Below are positions 54,631 through 63,014 of a DNA stretch of 64,000 bases, piece by piece. The notes under the pieces were generated by a model, which was not told the DNA's origin, ran no database searches, and was given only the letters and a program-made list of their open reading frames with translations. This stretch comes from Bacteroidota bacterium (GTDB taxonomy: Bacteria > Bacteroidota > Bacteroidia > Bacteroidales > VadinHA17), in contig JADKBL010000002.1 of assembly GCA_016718875.1 (NCBI GenBank), forward strand, positions 62,001 through 126,000. The letters are read 5' to 3'. Both the position numbers and the translations under genes were made by a program. Position 1 is the stretch's first letter. The number at the start of each line of letters is the position of its first letter.

Positions 54631-54660
54631 GCCCCCGGAAACCAGCTCCGGGGGCTTTTT
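54631..54660 (+). terminator. Strong intrinsic terminator
   Basis: GCCCCCGGA (54631-54639) pairs with TCCGGGGGC (54647-54655), followed by five T. Typical factor-independent terminator for the gene ending at 54570. Confidence 0.92.
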
Positions 54661-54700
54661 ATTAAAATCAAATGCATCAGAATTGATACATGTAAATAAA

Positions 54701-54731
54701 AAACCCTGTAAATGTTGAGTTTACAGGGTTT
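54701..54731 (-). terminator. Terminator of tRNA-Ser on the minus strand
   Basis: AAACCCTGTAAA pairs with TTTACAGGGTTT over 12 bp with a 7-nt loop; on the minus strand it is followed by a T-rich run. It lies 23 bp beyond the 3' end of the tRNA gene. Confidence 0.85.
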
Positions 54732-54756
54732 TGCAATAATTTACATATTGCTTTGG

Positions 54757-54845
54757 CGGAGAAAGAGGGATTCGAACCCCCGGTTCCTTGGATAAAGAAC
54801 AACGGTTTTCAAGACCGCCGCATTCGACCGCTCTGCCATTTCTCC
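54757..54845 (-). tRNA. tRNA-Ser (anticodon UGA)
   Basis: The minus strand folds into a class II tRNA: acceptor stem GGAGAAA/TTTCTCC, discriminator G, anticodon stem-loop GCGGTCTTGAAAACCGT with anticodon TGA, a long variable arm, and T-loop GGTTCGAATCC. CCA follows directly (54754-54756 on the plus strand reads TGG), so CCA is encoded. It decodes UCA and, by wobble, other UCN codons. Confidence 0.95.
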
Positions 54846-54914
54846 CTTTGTCCACCGTAGCCTTGGCGAAGGTGGATTTTCCTTTATCAACCAAAGTTTT
54901 GGAAATGGTTGACC
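54845..54914. repeat. Two diverged 36-nt hairpin repeats beside tRNA-Ser
   Basis: Two tandem copies at a period of 36 nt. Each has a 6-bp stem around a 14-nt loop: TCCACC/GGTGGA at 54851-54876 and TCAACC/GGTTGA at 54887-54912. The copies differ, but the stem pairs change together. On the minus strand they translate to TISKTLVDKGK and STFAKATVDKGR, an unlikely gene but a repeat type found between genes in related genomes. Confidence 0.75.
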
Positions 54915-55129
54915 GCCGCAAAGATAATCTTTTTTGATTTTTCAGGATTTTTCATGAAAAAAATGTTAAACAGTTGATATTCAATATGATTGCGACTTTA
55001 TGAACAAATTGTTAACAAAAAAACAGAAGAAAAGTTCTGAGATTGAAGACTAATGAGCTGATGCGGTAATTTGCCAAAAAAGTGACATTCGTCCAAAAAA
55101 ATAGGTATTTTAACCTAAAACTGGCTCTA

Positions 55130-55157
55130 TTTGTGGAAAAACGGCGAAATATATTTG
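55130..55157 (+). promoter_or_regulatory. Candidate promoter of HU gene
   Basis: TTTG at 55130-55133 and TATATTTG at 55150-55157, a good TAnnTTTG, with a 16-bp gap (slightly short of the usual spacing). The ATG lies 70 bp downstream, leaving an AT-rich leader of roughly 60 bp. Confidence 0.55.
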
Positions 55158-55227
55158 CACAGTATTATAAATAGGATAATTTTGTATTCAGTAAGTAAAA
55201 TCAGTCTAACTCTAAAATTTCTAAAAA

Positions 55228-55497
55228 ATGACAAAAAAAGAATTAGTTAATGCAATCGCTGCTGATGCTGGTCTTTCTATTAAAGATGCAGGCAAAGCTC
55301 TGAACTCATTTGTTACAGCTTTTGGAAAAGCTATGAAAAAAGGTCACAGGATTCAGCTCCCAGGCCTTGGAACATTTAATGTAACAAAGAGAAGTGCAAG
55401 AACAGTTCGCAACCCACGTACAGGCGCTAAACTTAATGTACCTGCTAAGAAGGTTGTAAAATTTAAAGCAGCTCCGGCTCTTAACAAAGGTCTTTAA
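55228..55497 (+). CDS. HU family DNA-binding protein
   Basis: An 89-residue histone-like protein of standard length. KKELVNAIAADAGLSIKDAGKAL makes the dimerisation helices, followed by the DNA-binding arm centred on RIQLPGLGTFNVTKRSARTVRNPRTG with the intercalating Pro at its tip, and a C-terminal KVVKFKAAPALNKGL. It bends and compacts DNA and influences transcription. It has its own promoter and terminator. Confidence 0.97.
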   Translation: MTKKELVNAIAADAGLSIKDAGKALNSFVTAFGKAMKKGHRIQLPGLGTFNVTKRSARTVRNPRTGAKLNVPAKKVVKFKAAPALNKGL

Positions 55498-55520
55498 TCT
55501 TATCTGATTGAGATTGCATG

Positions 55521-55548
55521 AAAGGGGTGTGTAAACACTCCTTTTTTG
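55521..55548 (+). terminator. Intrinsic terminator of HU gene
   Basis: AAAGGGGTGT (55521-55530) pairs with ACACTCCTTT (55535-55544) with one G-T wobble and a 4-nt loop, followed by T residues. Confidence 0.88.
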
Positions 55549-55665
55549 TTAATATTATGATAAATGCAATAAAATCCATTCTGACCACAACTTTAAAGCT
55601 TACTTCCGATTAATCTGTGAAATTTTATTATTTTTACCTCCCTGATGCTTCACCGGATTTGAAAA

Positions 55666-56373
55666 ATGAACTGTATCATTATTGATGATGATAATTTGAG
55701 CTGCAAGGTAATAGGGGAGTTTGTGAGAAAATCCGCCTCACTGACTCTTATTGGTACTTACAGTGATTCCATTGAAGCAAGAAATATTCTTACTAAGCGT
55801 CATGATATCGACCTGCTGTTTCTGGATATCGAAATGCCTGAAATGAATGGTTTCGAATTCATTGGCAGCCTCGACAATCCTCCTAATATCATTATTATAT
55901 CATCAGGAGAAAATTATGCTGCAAAAGCATTTGATTTTAATGTAGTCGATTATCTTGTAAAACCGGTATCATATTCACGGTTCTGCAAGGCAATCGACAA
56001 AACAATGAGGTATTACTCAAGAAAAGAATCAACATCAACCGGCGACAAAGAGATTTTCATAAAAAAAGGTTCTTCACTGGTTAAATTGAAAATCAACGAT
56101 ATAATTTATATTGAAGCTCTCGAAAACTATGTCACATTGACTACTAATGAAGATAAGTATACCATTCATTTTACTATGAAGGCAATTGAGGACTATCTGC
56201 CTCCAGGTGTTTTCATAAGGGTTCACAGATCTTATATTATTAATAAAAGCAATATTCAGACTATTAAGGAAAATTCTCTTGATCTTAATATAGGAGGGAC
56301 CCTTAAAAGTATACCTGTCGGAAAGTCATTCAGAGATTCACTTCTGAATGATATTAATGTTATGGCACGATAA
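55666..56373 (+). CDS. LytTR-type response regulator
   Basis: The 235-residue protein has an N-terminal receiver (IIDDDNLSCKVIGEF, phosphorylation Asp about 54 in DLLFLDIEMPEMNG, conserved Lys in DYLVKPVSYSRF) and a C-terminal LytTR DNA-binding domain (residues about 135-233, with DIIYIEALENYVTLTT and FIRVHRSYIINKSNI). It normally works with a histidine kinase of the LytS type, but none is adjacent, so it is an orphan in this window. Targets are unknown. The aminotransferase gene starts 15 bp downstream, so they may share a transcript. Confidence 0.94.
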   Translation: MNCIIIDDDNLSCKVIGEFVRKSASLTLIGTYSDSIEARNILTKRHDIDLLFLDIEMPEMNGFEFIGSLDNPPNIIIISSGENYAAKAFDFNVVDYLVKPVSYSRFCKAIDKTMRYYSRKESTSTGDKEIFIKKGSSLVKLKINDIIYIEALENYVTLTTNEDKYTIHFTMKAIEDYLPPGVFIRVHRSYIINKSNIQTIKENSLDLNIGGTLKSIPVGKSFRDSLLNDINVMAR

Positions 56374-56388
56374 CATACATTCTTTCAG

Positions 56389-57582
56389 ATGCTTACTAAT
56401 AAACAACTTTTTCTGAGGCATCTCGGCCAGACCTCTCCCTCTCCTTTGCTTCTGGAGATTGAAAAGGCTGAAGGTATCTGGCTTTATGGTCAGGGAGGAA
56501 AAAAATACCTCGATCTTATCAGCGGTGTATCTGTTAGCAATACCGGACACAGGCATCCTAAGGTTGTTGATGCTGCTAAAGCTCAGATAGATAGTTATAT
56601 GCATCTGATGGTGTATGGTGAGTTAATACAAAGTCCTCAGATAAGATATGCTGAAAAACTAACCTCCTTACTTCCCGGAAACCTTGACACCTGCTATTTC
56701 GTCAACTCGGGAAGTGAAGCAGTTGAAGGTGCACTTAAGCTTGCAAAAAGATACACTGGTCGCAGTCGTATAATATCATTCAGGAATGCTTATCATGGAA
56801 GTACTCACGGTGCCTTAAGTGTTCAGGGGAATGAGTTTTATAAAAATTCATTCAGACCACTTCTTCCTGATACTCACCTTGTTGATTTTAATGACAGTGA
56901 CATTCTTAACCAGATTGACTCAACTACGGCATGCGTCATTATTGAACCGGTTCAGGCCGAGGGTGGGGTCATTTTTCCCGACGAAGGATACCTTCAGACT
57001 ATCCGCAAACGATGTGATGAAACCGGAGCACTTCTGATCTTTGATGAGATACAGACCGGTTTTGGACGCATTGGGCACCTGTTTGCTATCAACCGGTTCG
57101 GTGTTGCTCCGGATATTCTGCTCCTGGCAAAAGCTCTAGGAGGAGGTATGCCTCTGGGAGCATTCATCTCTTCCTCTGAAAAAATGTCATCCCTTACATT
57201 AAATCCTGTACTGGGACATATTACCACATTCGGTGGTCATCCTGTCTGCTGTGCCGCAGGACTGGCATCGCTTGAGGTAATACTTGAGGAAGACCTTGTT
57301 GAGAACTGCAGAAAGAGATCTGATTTGTTCAAACTCAGACTTGAACACCCCTTAATTAAAAGCATAAGAGGAGAAGGCCTTTTACTGGCAGTCCAACTAA
57401 ACGATCCCGAGTATGTTAAATCAATTGTAGCCAGAGCCCCTGAATATGGCCTGATTCTTGATTACTTCCTTTTCTGTAATGATTCTTTCAGGATTGCTCC
57501 TCCTTTAATAATAGGTGAGGAGGAGACTGAATATGCCTGTAACCAGATTATTAAAATGCTTGATGCTATTGTGAAGGATTGA
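56389..57582 (+). CDS. Class III PLP-dependent aminotransferase
   Basis: The 397-residue protein has the PLP-binding Lys in LLLAKALGGGMPLGAF (about residue 247), VNSGSEAVEGALKLAKRYTGR (about 103-123), YHGSTHGALSV and the aspartate pocket LLIFDEIQTGFGRIG. Length and layout fit the acetylornithine/ornithine/4-aminobutyrate aminotransferase group. The amino donor and acceptor cannot be named. It follows the LytTR gene by 15 bp and precedes a hypothetical exported protein by 5 bp, suggesting an operon of three or four genes. Confidence 0.92.
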   Translation: MLTNKQLFLRHLGQTSPSPLLLEIEKAEGIWLYGQGGKKYLDLISGVSVSNTGHRHPKVVDAAKAQIDSYMHLMVYGELIQSPQIRYAEKLTSLLPGNLDTCYFVNSGSEAVEGALKLAKRYTGRSRIISFRNAYHGSTHGALSVQGNEFYKNSFRPLLPDTHLVDFNDSDILNQIDSTTACVIIEPVQAEGGVIFPDEGYLQTIRKRCDETGALLIFDEIQTGFGRIGHLFAINRFGVAPDILLLAKALGGGMPLGAFISSSEKMSSLTLNPVLGHITTFGGHPVCCAAGLASLEVILEEDLVENCRKRSDLFKLRLEHPLIKSIRGEGLLLAVQLNDPEYVKSIVARAPEYGLILDYFLFCNDSFRIAPPLIIGEEETEYACNQIIKMLDAIVKD

Positions 57583-57587
57583 ATAAA

Positions 57588-58433
57588 ATGATTTTAAAAC
57601 GAATACCATATTTGCTCCTGATTTATTTTCTGTCTTTACAGTTTCTGGAAGGTCAGCCTGCACCAACCGGGGGTTCCACTCAACTTGATAAACTGTTTGT
57701 ACAATTATTAAAGGAAACTGATGATAGTGTTAGGCTCCAGATTAATGACTCCATCAGAACTATTGTTGAAAGTTATGCAGAGTCAGATTCTGTCTTTATA
57801 CACAGATTCAGTAATTTAAAATTTCTTGGACAGGTAACATCTCCTGATACTCTCATTAAAATTATCACATGGAATCTCCTGTTGAGAAACCAGCCCGGGC
57901 GATATTATTGTTATATTATTAGGAATCTTCCGGAACTGAAAAGCCGGAAAGTTTATAAGCTTTATAATGAATACGATACAACTGTAATTGACAAAGAAAA
58001 AATATATAAAACTGACAATTGGTATGGGGCATTATATTATGATTTGCGTCCACAGATAATCAATGGAACTAATTGTTGGGTATTGCTGGGTATTGATTAT
58101 GGAAATCCTGAAATTACCCGTAAGCTCATTGAAATTCTATCTTTCGGAAAGGATGACAGTATTATCTTAGGAGTGAAGTCATTTTTGTCAGACAACAGTA
58201 TGAAATTCAGGGAGGTATTTGAATATTCTTTAACTGCAACCATGACTCTCCGGTTTGGAGGCGATGATTCGATTATTTTTGATCATCTTGTGTCATTTTC
58301 ACCTGATAATGAGAATGATCGGCGGTTTTTCGGACCACATTATTCAAATGATGCATATATTCTGGAAAATGGATTCTGGAAACTTCACCTTAATATAGAT
58401 GCACGAAATAAAGAGATTTTAAAACCACAGTAG
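57588..58433 (+). CDS. Exported protein of unknown function
   Basis: The ATG at 57588 gives a 281-residue product with a signal peptide (cut near EGQPAP). The mature part is mixed alpha/beta: a helical N-terminal third (residues about 30-95), then strands from about 100 on (RYYCYIIRNLPELKSRKVYKLYNEYDT and CWVLLGIDYGNPE). No domain is recognised. It starts 5 bp after the aminotransferase stop, and 12 bp separate it from the next gene, so it belongs to that operon. Similar exported proteins are found widely in Bacteroidota. Confidence 0.82.
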   Translation: MILKRIPYLLLIYFLSLQFLEGQPAPTGGSTQLDKLFVQLLKETDDSVRLQINDSIRTIVESYAESDSVFIHRFSNLKFLGQVTSPDTLIKIITWNLLLRNQPGRYYCYIIRNLPELKSRKVYKLYNEYDTTVIDKEKIYKTDNWYGALYYDLRPQIINGTNCWVLLGIDYGNPEITRKLIEILSFGKDDSIILGVKSFLSDNSMKFREVFEYSLTATMTLRFGGDDSIIFDHLVSFSPDNENDRRFFGPHYSNDAYILENGFWKLHLNIDARNKEILKPQ

Positions 58434-58445
58434 TGATTACCGATT

Positions 58446-58853
58446 ATGAATAAGCTGAAGACATACCTTGTCTGTTACGACGACTTCAGATGGTTTTCTG
58501 AGGATGTAAGAGGTCGTTTTGATGATACCTCCAGATACAACGTCACATCATTTGTTTCTGTTGAAGATTTTATGGCATACCTTGAAAAGGGTAAAGATCA
58601 CATGAATTGTAAAGTGGCAATCCTTGGGGCTCATGATACAACAGAACAGTTTGAAATGATTAACAGGCTTACAAGGGAGATCAAAAAGGTTGATCCGAAA
58701 ATCGGTATTATACTAATTTGTACACCTGATAAAATGGAGGAGATCAAAAAGATCATAACAACTGATGTTGATGCTTATATTCCAAAGAATACCAATGCAA
58801 TAATAAGGCTTCACAATGCTGTAAAAACTTATCAGCGAGTACGGAATAATTAA
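58446..58853 (+). CDS. Pseudo-receiver-like protein of unknown function
   Basis: The 135-residue protein has the shape of a response-regulator receiver without an output domain. CYDDFRW gives the first acidic pair, and AYIPKNTN places the conserved Lys at the end of strand 5. Strand 3 reads CKVAILGAHDTTEQ, however, where the phosphorylation Asp would be expected, and it is not in the proper place. The protein may therefore bind a partner without phosphorylation. It starts 12 bp after the previous gene and close to a LytTR regulator three genes upstream. Function is unknown. Confidence 0.75.
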   Translation: MNKLKTYLVCYDDFRWFSEDVRGRFDDTSRYNVTSFVSVEDFMAYLEKGKDHMNCKVAILGAHDTTEQFEMINRLTREIKKVDPKIGIILICTPDKMEEIKKIITTDVDAYIPKNTNAIIRLHNAVKTYQRVRNN

Positions 58854-59062
58854 TTACAGGAAACGCAGGAATCTTTCAATTTATATTCTTGGTGGTTTTT
58901 TTCTGCTTTTTATTATTCTGTTTTTTGTTGCCCGGTTTAAGTTCCCTTCGTTCTTCTGACTCTGATTTTCATTTTCTGTGACTATTTGTCAGTTTAATTG
59001 CATCGGCATAACTTTTGAACAGTAATGCCTGATTTATCTTGTCTAACATAAAACTGAACGAT

Positions 59063-61108
59063 ATGCAAACCGGAAAGATTGGAGTAACCACAGAGAACAT
59101 TTTCCCTATTATTAAAAAATTCCTCTATTCAGATCATGAAATATTTCTGCGTGAGCTTATTTCTAATGCTGTTGATGCTACACAGAAGCTCAGAACAATG
59201 GCATCTGTAGGTGATTATAAGGGCGAAGTAGGAGATACTAAAATTTATGTTTCAGTAGACAAAAAAAAGAAAACTATTAAAGTTTCCGATAGTGGAATCG
59301 GGATGACAGAAGAGGAGCTTGATAAATACCTGAATCAAATTGCTTTTTCCAGCGCAAACGACTTTCTCGATAAATATAAGGAACAATCAAACTCAATAAT
59401 AGGACATTTTGGATTGGGATTCTATTCATCATTCATGGTTTCTGATAAGGTAGAAGTTATTACCAGATCATACCAGGATGGTGCCAAAGCAGTTAAATGG
59501 AGCTGCGACGGGAGTCCTGAGTTCACAATTGAAGAAACTGTAAGGGAGAGAAGGGGAACTGATGTGATACTTCATATTGACAAGGAATCTAAAGACTTTC
59601 TTGAAGAGAACAAAGTGGAGCAGCTCCTGAAAAAATACTGCAAATTCCTGCCTGTTGAAATAGCCTTCGGGAACGAGAAGGAGTGGAAAGACGGAAAAAT
59701 GGTCGACACAGGAAAGGAAAAGATTATTAACAATACAAAACCTGCATGGACACTGAAACCTGCTGATCTTAAAGAAGAAGATTATAATAAATTTTACAGG
59801 GAGCTATACCCTTCCGGAGATGAACCTCTGTTTCATATTCATCTTAATGTTGATTATCCCTTTAAGCTGACAGGAATACTTTATTTTCCAAAGATTAAAA
59901 GCAATATAGAGATTCAGAAAAACAAGATACAGCTTTACAGTAATCAGGTTTTCGTAACAGATTCTGTGGAAGGTATTGTGCCTGAATTTCTTACACTGCT
60001 TCATGGTGTGCTCGATTCACCGGATATTCCACTGAATGTATCAAGGAGTTACCTGCAGAGTGACTCAAATGTAAAGAAAATATCAAGCCACATTACAAAG
60101 AAGGTCGCTGACAGACTTAATGATATTTTCAAGAACAACAGGGACGAATTTGAGAAGAAGTGGGACAGTTTGAAGTTATTCATTGAATATGGTATGATTA
60201 CCGAAGAAAAGTTCTATGAAAAGGTCTCAAAATTCGCACTCTTCAAGAATGCAGATGATAAGTACTTTACATATGAGGAGTATGAAAAGATCATTAAAGA
60301 GAATCAGACTGACAAAAACAACTCATTGATTTATCTCTATTCTACGAATAAAACAGATCAGTTCAGCTATATCGAGAAAGCAAAAACCAAAGGCTATGAT
60401 GTACTGATGCTTGACGGCCAGCTGGATGTTCATCTGATCAATCATCTTGAGTCAAAATTAAAGGATTCAAGGTTTGTAAGAGTTGATTCAGATGTAATTG
60501 ACAAGCTAATCCAGAAGGATGAAAAACGTGAGGCAAAACTTCCGGTGGAGAAGCAGGATGATCTCAGGAGTGTATTCAATGTCAGGTCCAAAGCTAAGGA
60601 GATGTTTAACGTTACCTTTGAAACTCTTGATGAAAATGAGTCTCCGATTATTATTACCCAGTCAGAGTTCATGCGCAGAATGAAGGATATGTCGCAGATG
60701 GGAGGGGGTATGAATTTTTATGGTGAACTACCCGACAGTTACAATCTTGTAGTTAATCCAAATCATCAACTGGTGATTAAGGTTTCAGATGATCTGTATG
60801 AAGCAAAGGGAGCTGAATTGTCAGCTAATGATACCGAAAGGAAGAGGCTTAAGGAAGAGATTGACTTCATGGAAAATGATCAGAAGAAGAAAAAAGCAGA
60901 AGAACTCAGCCAGCTTGAGAAGGATGACCTTGAAAAACTCCGTAAAGAATTATCCGAAATTGAGGATGCCCGTAAGAATATTCTAGAGTCATATGGCTCA
61001 GGTAACCAAATAGTTAAGCAACTGGTAGATCTGGCTCTCCTTTCGAATAATATGCTCAGGGGAGAAGAGTTAAGCACCTTTGTTAAGAGGAGTGTGGAGC
61101 TTCTTTGA
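59063..61108 (+). CDS. htpG: HSP90-family chaperone HtpG
   Basis: The ATG at 59063 (MQTGKIGVTTENIFPIIKKF) gives 681 residues; a TTG eight codons upstream is rejected. The N-terminal GHKL ATPase has FLRELISNAVDA (Glu and Asn at about 33-40), DSGIGMTEEEL and GHFGLGFYSSFMV. The middle domain contains LNVSRSYLQSD with the catalytic Arg. The C-terminal dimerisation domain starts at about 530; DDLEKLRKELSEIEDARKN is charged and helical. This is an ATP-driven cytosolic chaperone. The 209-bp upstream region has TTTG at 58985 and a TAACTTTTG sequence 20 bp later that may form a promoter, one base longer than the usual -7 box. Confidence 0.96.
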   Translation: MQTGKIGVTTENIFPIIKKFLYSDHEIFLRELISNAVDATQKLRTMASVGDYKGEVGDTKIYVSVDKKKKTIKVSDSGIGMTEEELDKYLNQIAFSSANDFLDKYKEQSNSIIGHFGLGFYSSFMVSDKVEVITRSYQDGAKAVKWSCDGSPEFTIEETVRERRGTDVILHIDKESKDFLEENKVEQLLKKYCKFLPVEIAFGNEKEWKDGKMVDTGKEKIINNTKPAWTLKPADLKEEDYNKFYRELYPSGDEPLFHIHLNVDYPFKLTGILYFPKIKSNIEIQKNKIQLYSNQVFVTDSVEGIVPEFLTLLHGVLDSPDIPLNVSRSYLQSDSNVKKISSHITKKVADRLNDIFKNNRDEFEKKWDSLKLFIEYGMITEEKFYEKVSKFALFKNADDKYFTYEEYEKIIKENQTDKNNSLIYLYSTNKTDQFSYIEKAKTKGYDVLMLDGQLDVHLINHLESKLKDSRFVRVDSDVIDKLIQKDEKREAKLPVEKQDDLRSVFNVRSKAKEMFNVTFETLDENESPIIITQSEFMRRMKDMSQMGGGMNFYGELPDSYNLVVNPNHQLVIKVSDDLYEAKGAELSANDTERKRLKEEIDFMENDQKKKKAEELSQLEKDDLEKLRKELSEIEDARKNILESYGSGNQIVKQLVDLALLSNNMLRGEELSTFVKRSVELL

Positions 61109-61148
61109 TTGTCATGCAAGACAGCAAGACCGCATGACCGCATGACAA
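61109..61148. terminator. Hairpin between convergent htpG and 61149-61670
   Basis: TTGTCATGC pairs with GCATGACAA over 9 bp; the 22-nt loop contains a CCGCATGA direct repeat. No long T run follows on the plus strand, so strength is uncertain. Confidence 0.5.
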
Positions 61149-61670
61149 CTATATCATTCGGGAAATTTCTCCTTTTAGATAATCAATCGCAGCACGTGTA
61201 GGCTCCTTTTCCAGTTCCATAATACGTTCGAGGAGCTGTTTGCTTAGGGCCATTCCGGATGAATTGGCTGGCATTTTTTCCACTTCGCTGTTGATTATTT
61301 TAATCATATTAGACCTGGCGTTCCTGACCACCTCCCATGCCTGGGGACTCATATAGATCTGCTGGGAAAGATTATGCTCAAATTCACTGCGTATTGCGCC
61401 CAGCATTGCAGAATGAAGCTGCCCTGCAGACATATCTGCATTGCTGACCCTGACAATAAGCGATTCAAGTGAAATTCTTTCAAGGAAGAGAATAATCCGT
61501 TCATACGCCTGAAGTCTGATTGGAGTTACTGTCCTGCTGTTCTGCAAAAGAATCTCCTGTCTCCGCTTATCCTGATCGTTTTTTATCATGTTTCTGAGAA
61601 GTATCCAGGCCGTAAGCATCACCAGTAAGGCAGGAATAGTGATTTTAAGAATGTCAGCTACAATTTCCAT
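61149..61670 (-). CDS. Conserved membrane-anchored protein of unknown function
   Basis: A 173-residue protein with one N-terminal transmembrane helix (residues about 5-28) and a long soluble helical part with a basic stretch (KNDQDKRRQEILLQN) right after the membrane. The remainder (YERIILFLERISLESLIVRV and SLSQQIYMSPQAWEVVRNARSNMIKIINSE) is all-alpha. Similar short proteins are conserved in Bacteroidota but have no function. It is convergent with htpG and divergent from the aminotransferase gene at 61772. Confidence 0.8.
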   Translation of the reverse strand: MEIVADILKITIPALLVMLTAWILLRNMIKNDQDKRRQEILLQNSRTVTPIRLQAYERIILFLERISLESLIVRVSNADMSAGQLHSAMLGAIRSEFEHNLSQQIYMSPQAWEVVRNARSNMIKIINSEVEKMPANSSGMALSKQLLERIMELEKEPTRAAIDYLKGEISRMI

Positions 61671-61729
61671 ATGATTTCAATTTATTAACAATTTTACGAA
61701 TTTCTTCTTACTTTTATCACACATTTATC

Positions 61730-61764
61730 TTTTAACTTTTGTCTTTTAACTTTTATCTTTTGTC
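61730..61764. repeat. TTTTAACTTTTGTC tandem repeat
   Basis: Successive CTTTTAACTTTTGTC, CTTTTAACTTTTATC and CTTTTGTC units just before the aminotransferase ATG at 61772. The unit contains TAACTTTTG, a -7-like box, so it may also act in promoter function. Confidence 0.6.
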
Positions 61765-61771
61765 TTGAATT

Positions 61772-62965
61772 ATGGAATATTTATCAGACCGGGTAAAATC
61801 ACTTGCAGTGTCACAGACACTTGCTATGGCTCAGAAGAGCAGAGAGCTTAAAGCAAAGGGTATCGACATTATCAGTCTAAGTATTGGTGAACCTGATTTC
61901 AACACTCCTGACTATATTAAAGAGGCTGCAAAAAAAGCCATTGACGATAACTATTCAAAATATCCTCCTGTTCCGGGTTACAATGACCTCAGGGAAGCCA
62001 TCTCGGAAAAATTCAGGAGGGAGAACGGACTTAATTATTCGCCTGACCAGGTAATTGTATCTGCCGGAGGAAAGCACTCTCTGATTAATGTTATTCTTTC
62101 AATAGTGAACCCTGGTGATGAAGTAATAATCCTTGCACCTTACTGGGTAAGCTATTATGATCAGGTTATACTGGCCGGGGGTAAGCCTGTTATTATCAGT
62201 GCGACACTTGAAAATGATTTCAAAATTAGGCCAGATCAGCTTGAATCTGCGATAACTGATAAGACCAGGCTGGTCATGTTCAATTCTCCTTCAAATCCCA
62301 CCGGCATGGTTTATACAAGGCAGGAGATGGAGAAACTTGCCAGGGTAATTGAGAAGCATGAAGGAGTCTTTGTTATCTCCGATGAAATCTATGAGCATAT
62401 CATTTTTGAAGGCGAACATGTCAGCATGGCATCATTTGATTTCATCTATGACAGGGTAATCACTGTAAATGGGGTGTCGAAGGGATATGCTATGACCGGA
62501 TGGAGGATCGGATTCATAGGTGCTCCATTATGGATCGCAAAGGCTTGTAACAAGCTGCAGGGGCAGTTTACATCAGGAGTCTGCTCGATAGCTCAGCGTG
62601 CAGCCCTGGCGGCATTGCAGGGAACCGGTGAATCGCAGAAAATTATGAGAGATGCCTTCCTTCGGAGAAGAAATCTGATATGCGGACTGCTGAAAGATGT
62701 AAAAGGACTTAAAGTTAGGATCCCGCAGGGTGCTTTTTATGTGATGCCTGATATTACCTGGTACCTTGGTAAAAGTGATGGTGAAACCACGATAAATACT
62801 TCTGATGAACTAGCACTTTATCTTCTGGATAAAGCACAGGTAGCAACTGTGGGGGGCGATGCATTTGGCTCTCCGGAGTGTCTCAGGATTTCATATGCAA
62901 CTTCAGATGACCTTCTTGTTGAAGCTGTTAAAAGAATTAAAGTGGCATTGAACAGGCTCAGCTAA
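61772..62965 (+). CDS. Class I aspartate aminotransferase family protein
   Basis: The 397-residue protein has the fold type I aspartate-aminotransferase signature: SIGEPDFNTPDYIKEAAK near residue 38, NSPSNPTGMVYTRQEM (about 170), ISDEIYEHI (about 203) and the PLP Lys in VNGVSKGYAMTGWRIGF (about 236). A C-terminal Arg for the substrate carboxylate is in CLRISYATS. It resembles the I-gamma subgroup, which often makes aspartate or prephenate-type transamination reactions. The gene is preceded by a short tandem repeat and followed by a hairpin. Confidence 0.95.
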   Translation: MEYLSDRVKSLAVSQTLAMAQKSRELKAKGIDIISLSIGEPDFNTPDYIKEAAKKAIDDNYSKYPPVPGYNDLREAISEKFRRENGLNYSPDQVIVSAGGKHSLINVILSIVNPGDEVIILAPYWVSYYDQVILAGGKPVIISATLENDFKIRPDQLESAITDKTRLVMFNSPSNPTGMVYTRQEMEKLARVIEKHEGVFVISDEIYEHIIFEGEHVSMASFDFIYDRVITVNGVSKGYAMTGWRIGFIGAPLWIAKACNKLQGQFTSGVCSIAQRAALAALQGTGESQKIMRDAFLRRRNLICGLLKDVKGLKVRIPQGAFYVMPDITWYLGKSDGETTINTSDELALYLLDKAQVATVGGDAFGSPECLRISYATSDDLLVEAVKRIKVALNRLS

Positions 62966-62970
62966 CACCC

Positions 62971-63014
62971 TGGCCATTTCATGGCCATCCGCCTGAAGGG
63001 GGGGTGGGGGTGAT
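62971..63014. repeat. Hairpin and G-rich repeat between convergent genes
   Basis: TGGCCAT, TTC, ATGGCCA form a perfect 7-bp stem (62971-62987), then a G-rich run CTGAAGGGGGGGTGGGGG at 62993-63010. It is related in style to the other GC-rich intergenic repeats. Confidence 0.6.

Noticed and set aside
54845..54914. Possible CRISPR array from the 36-nt periodicity
   Set aside because: Only two diverged copies, no spacers between them and no cas genes; each unit is a hairpin instead.
54721..54921. 66-codon minus-strand frame across tRNA-Ser
   Set aside because: It translates the tRNA gene and the adjacent hairpin repeats; the FAKATVDKG string is a repeat artefact.
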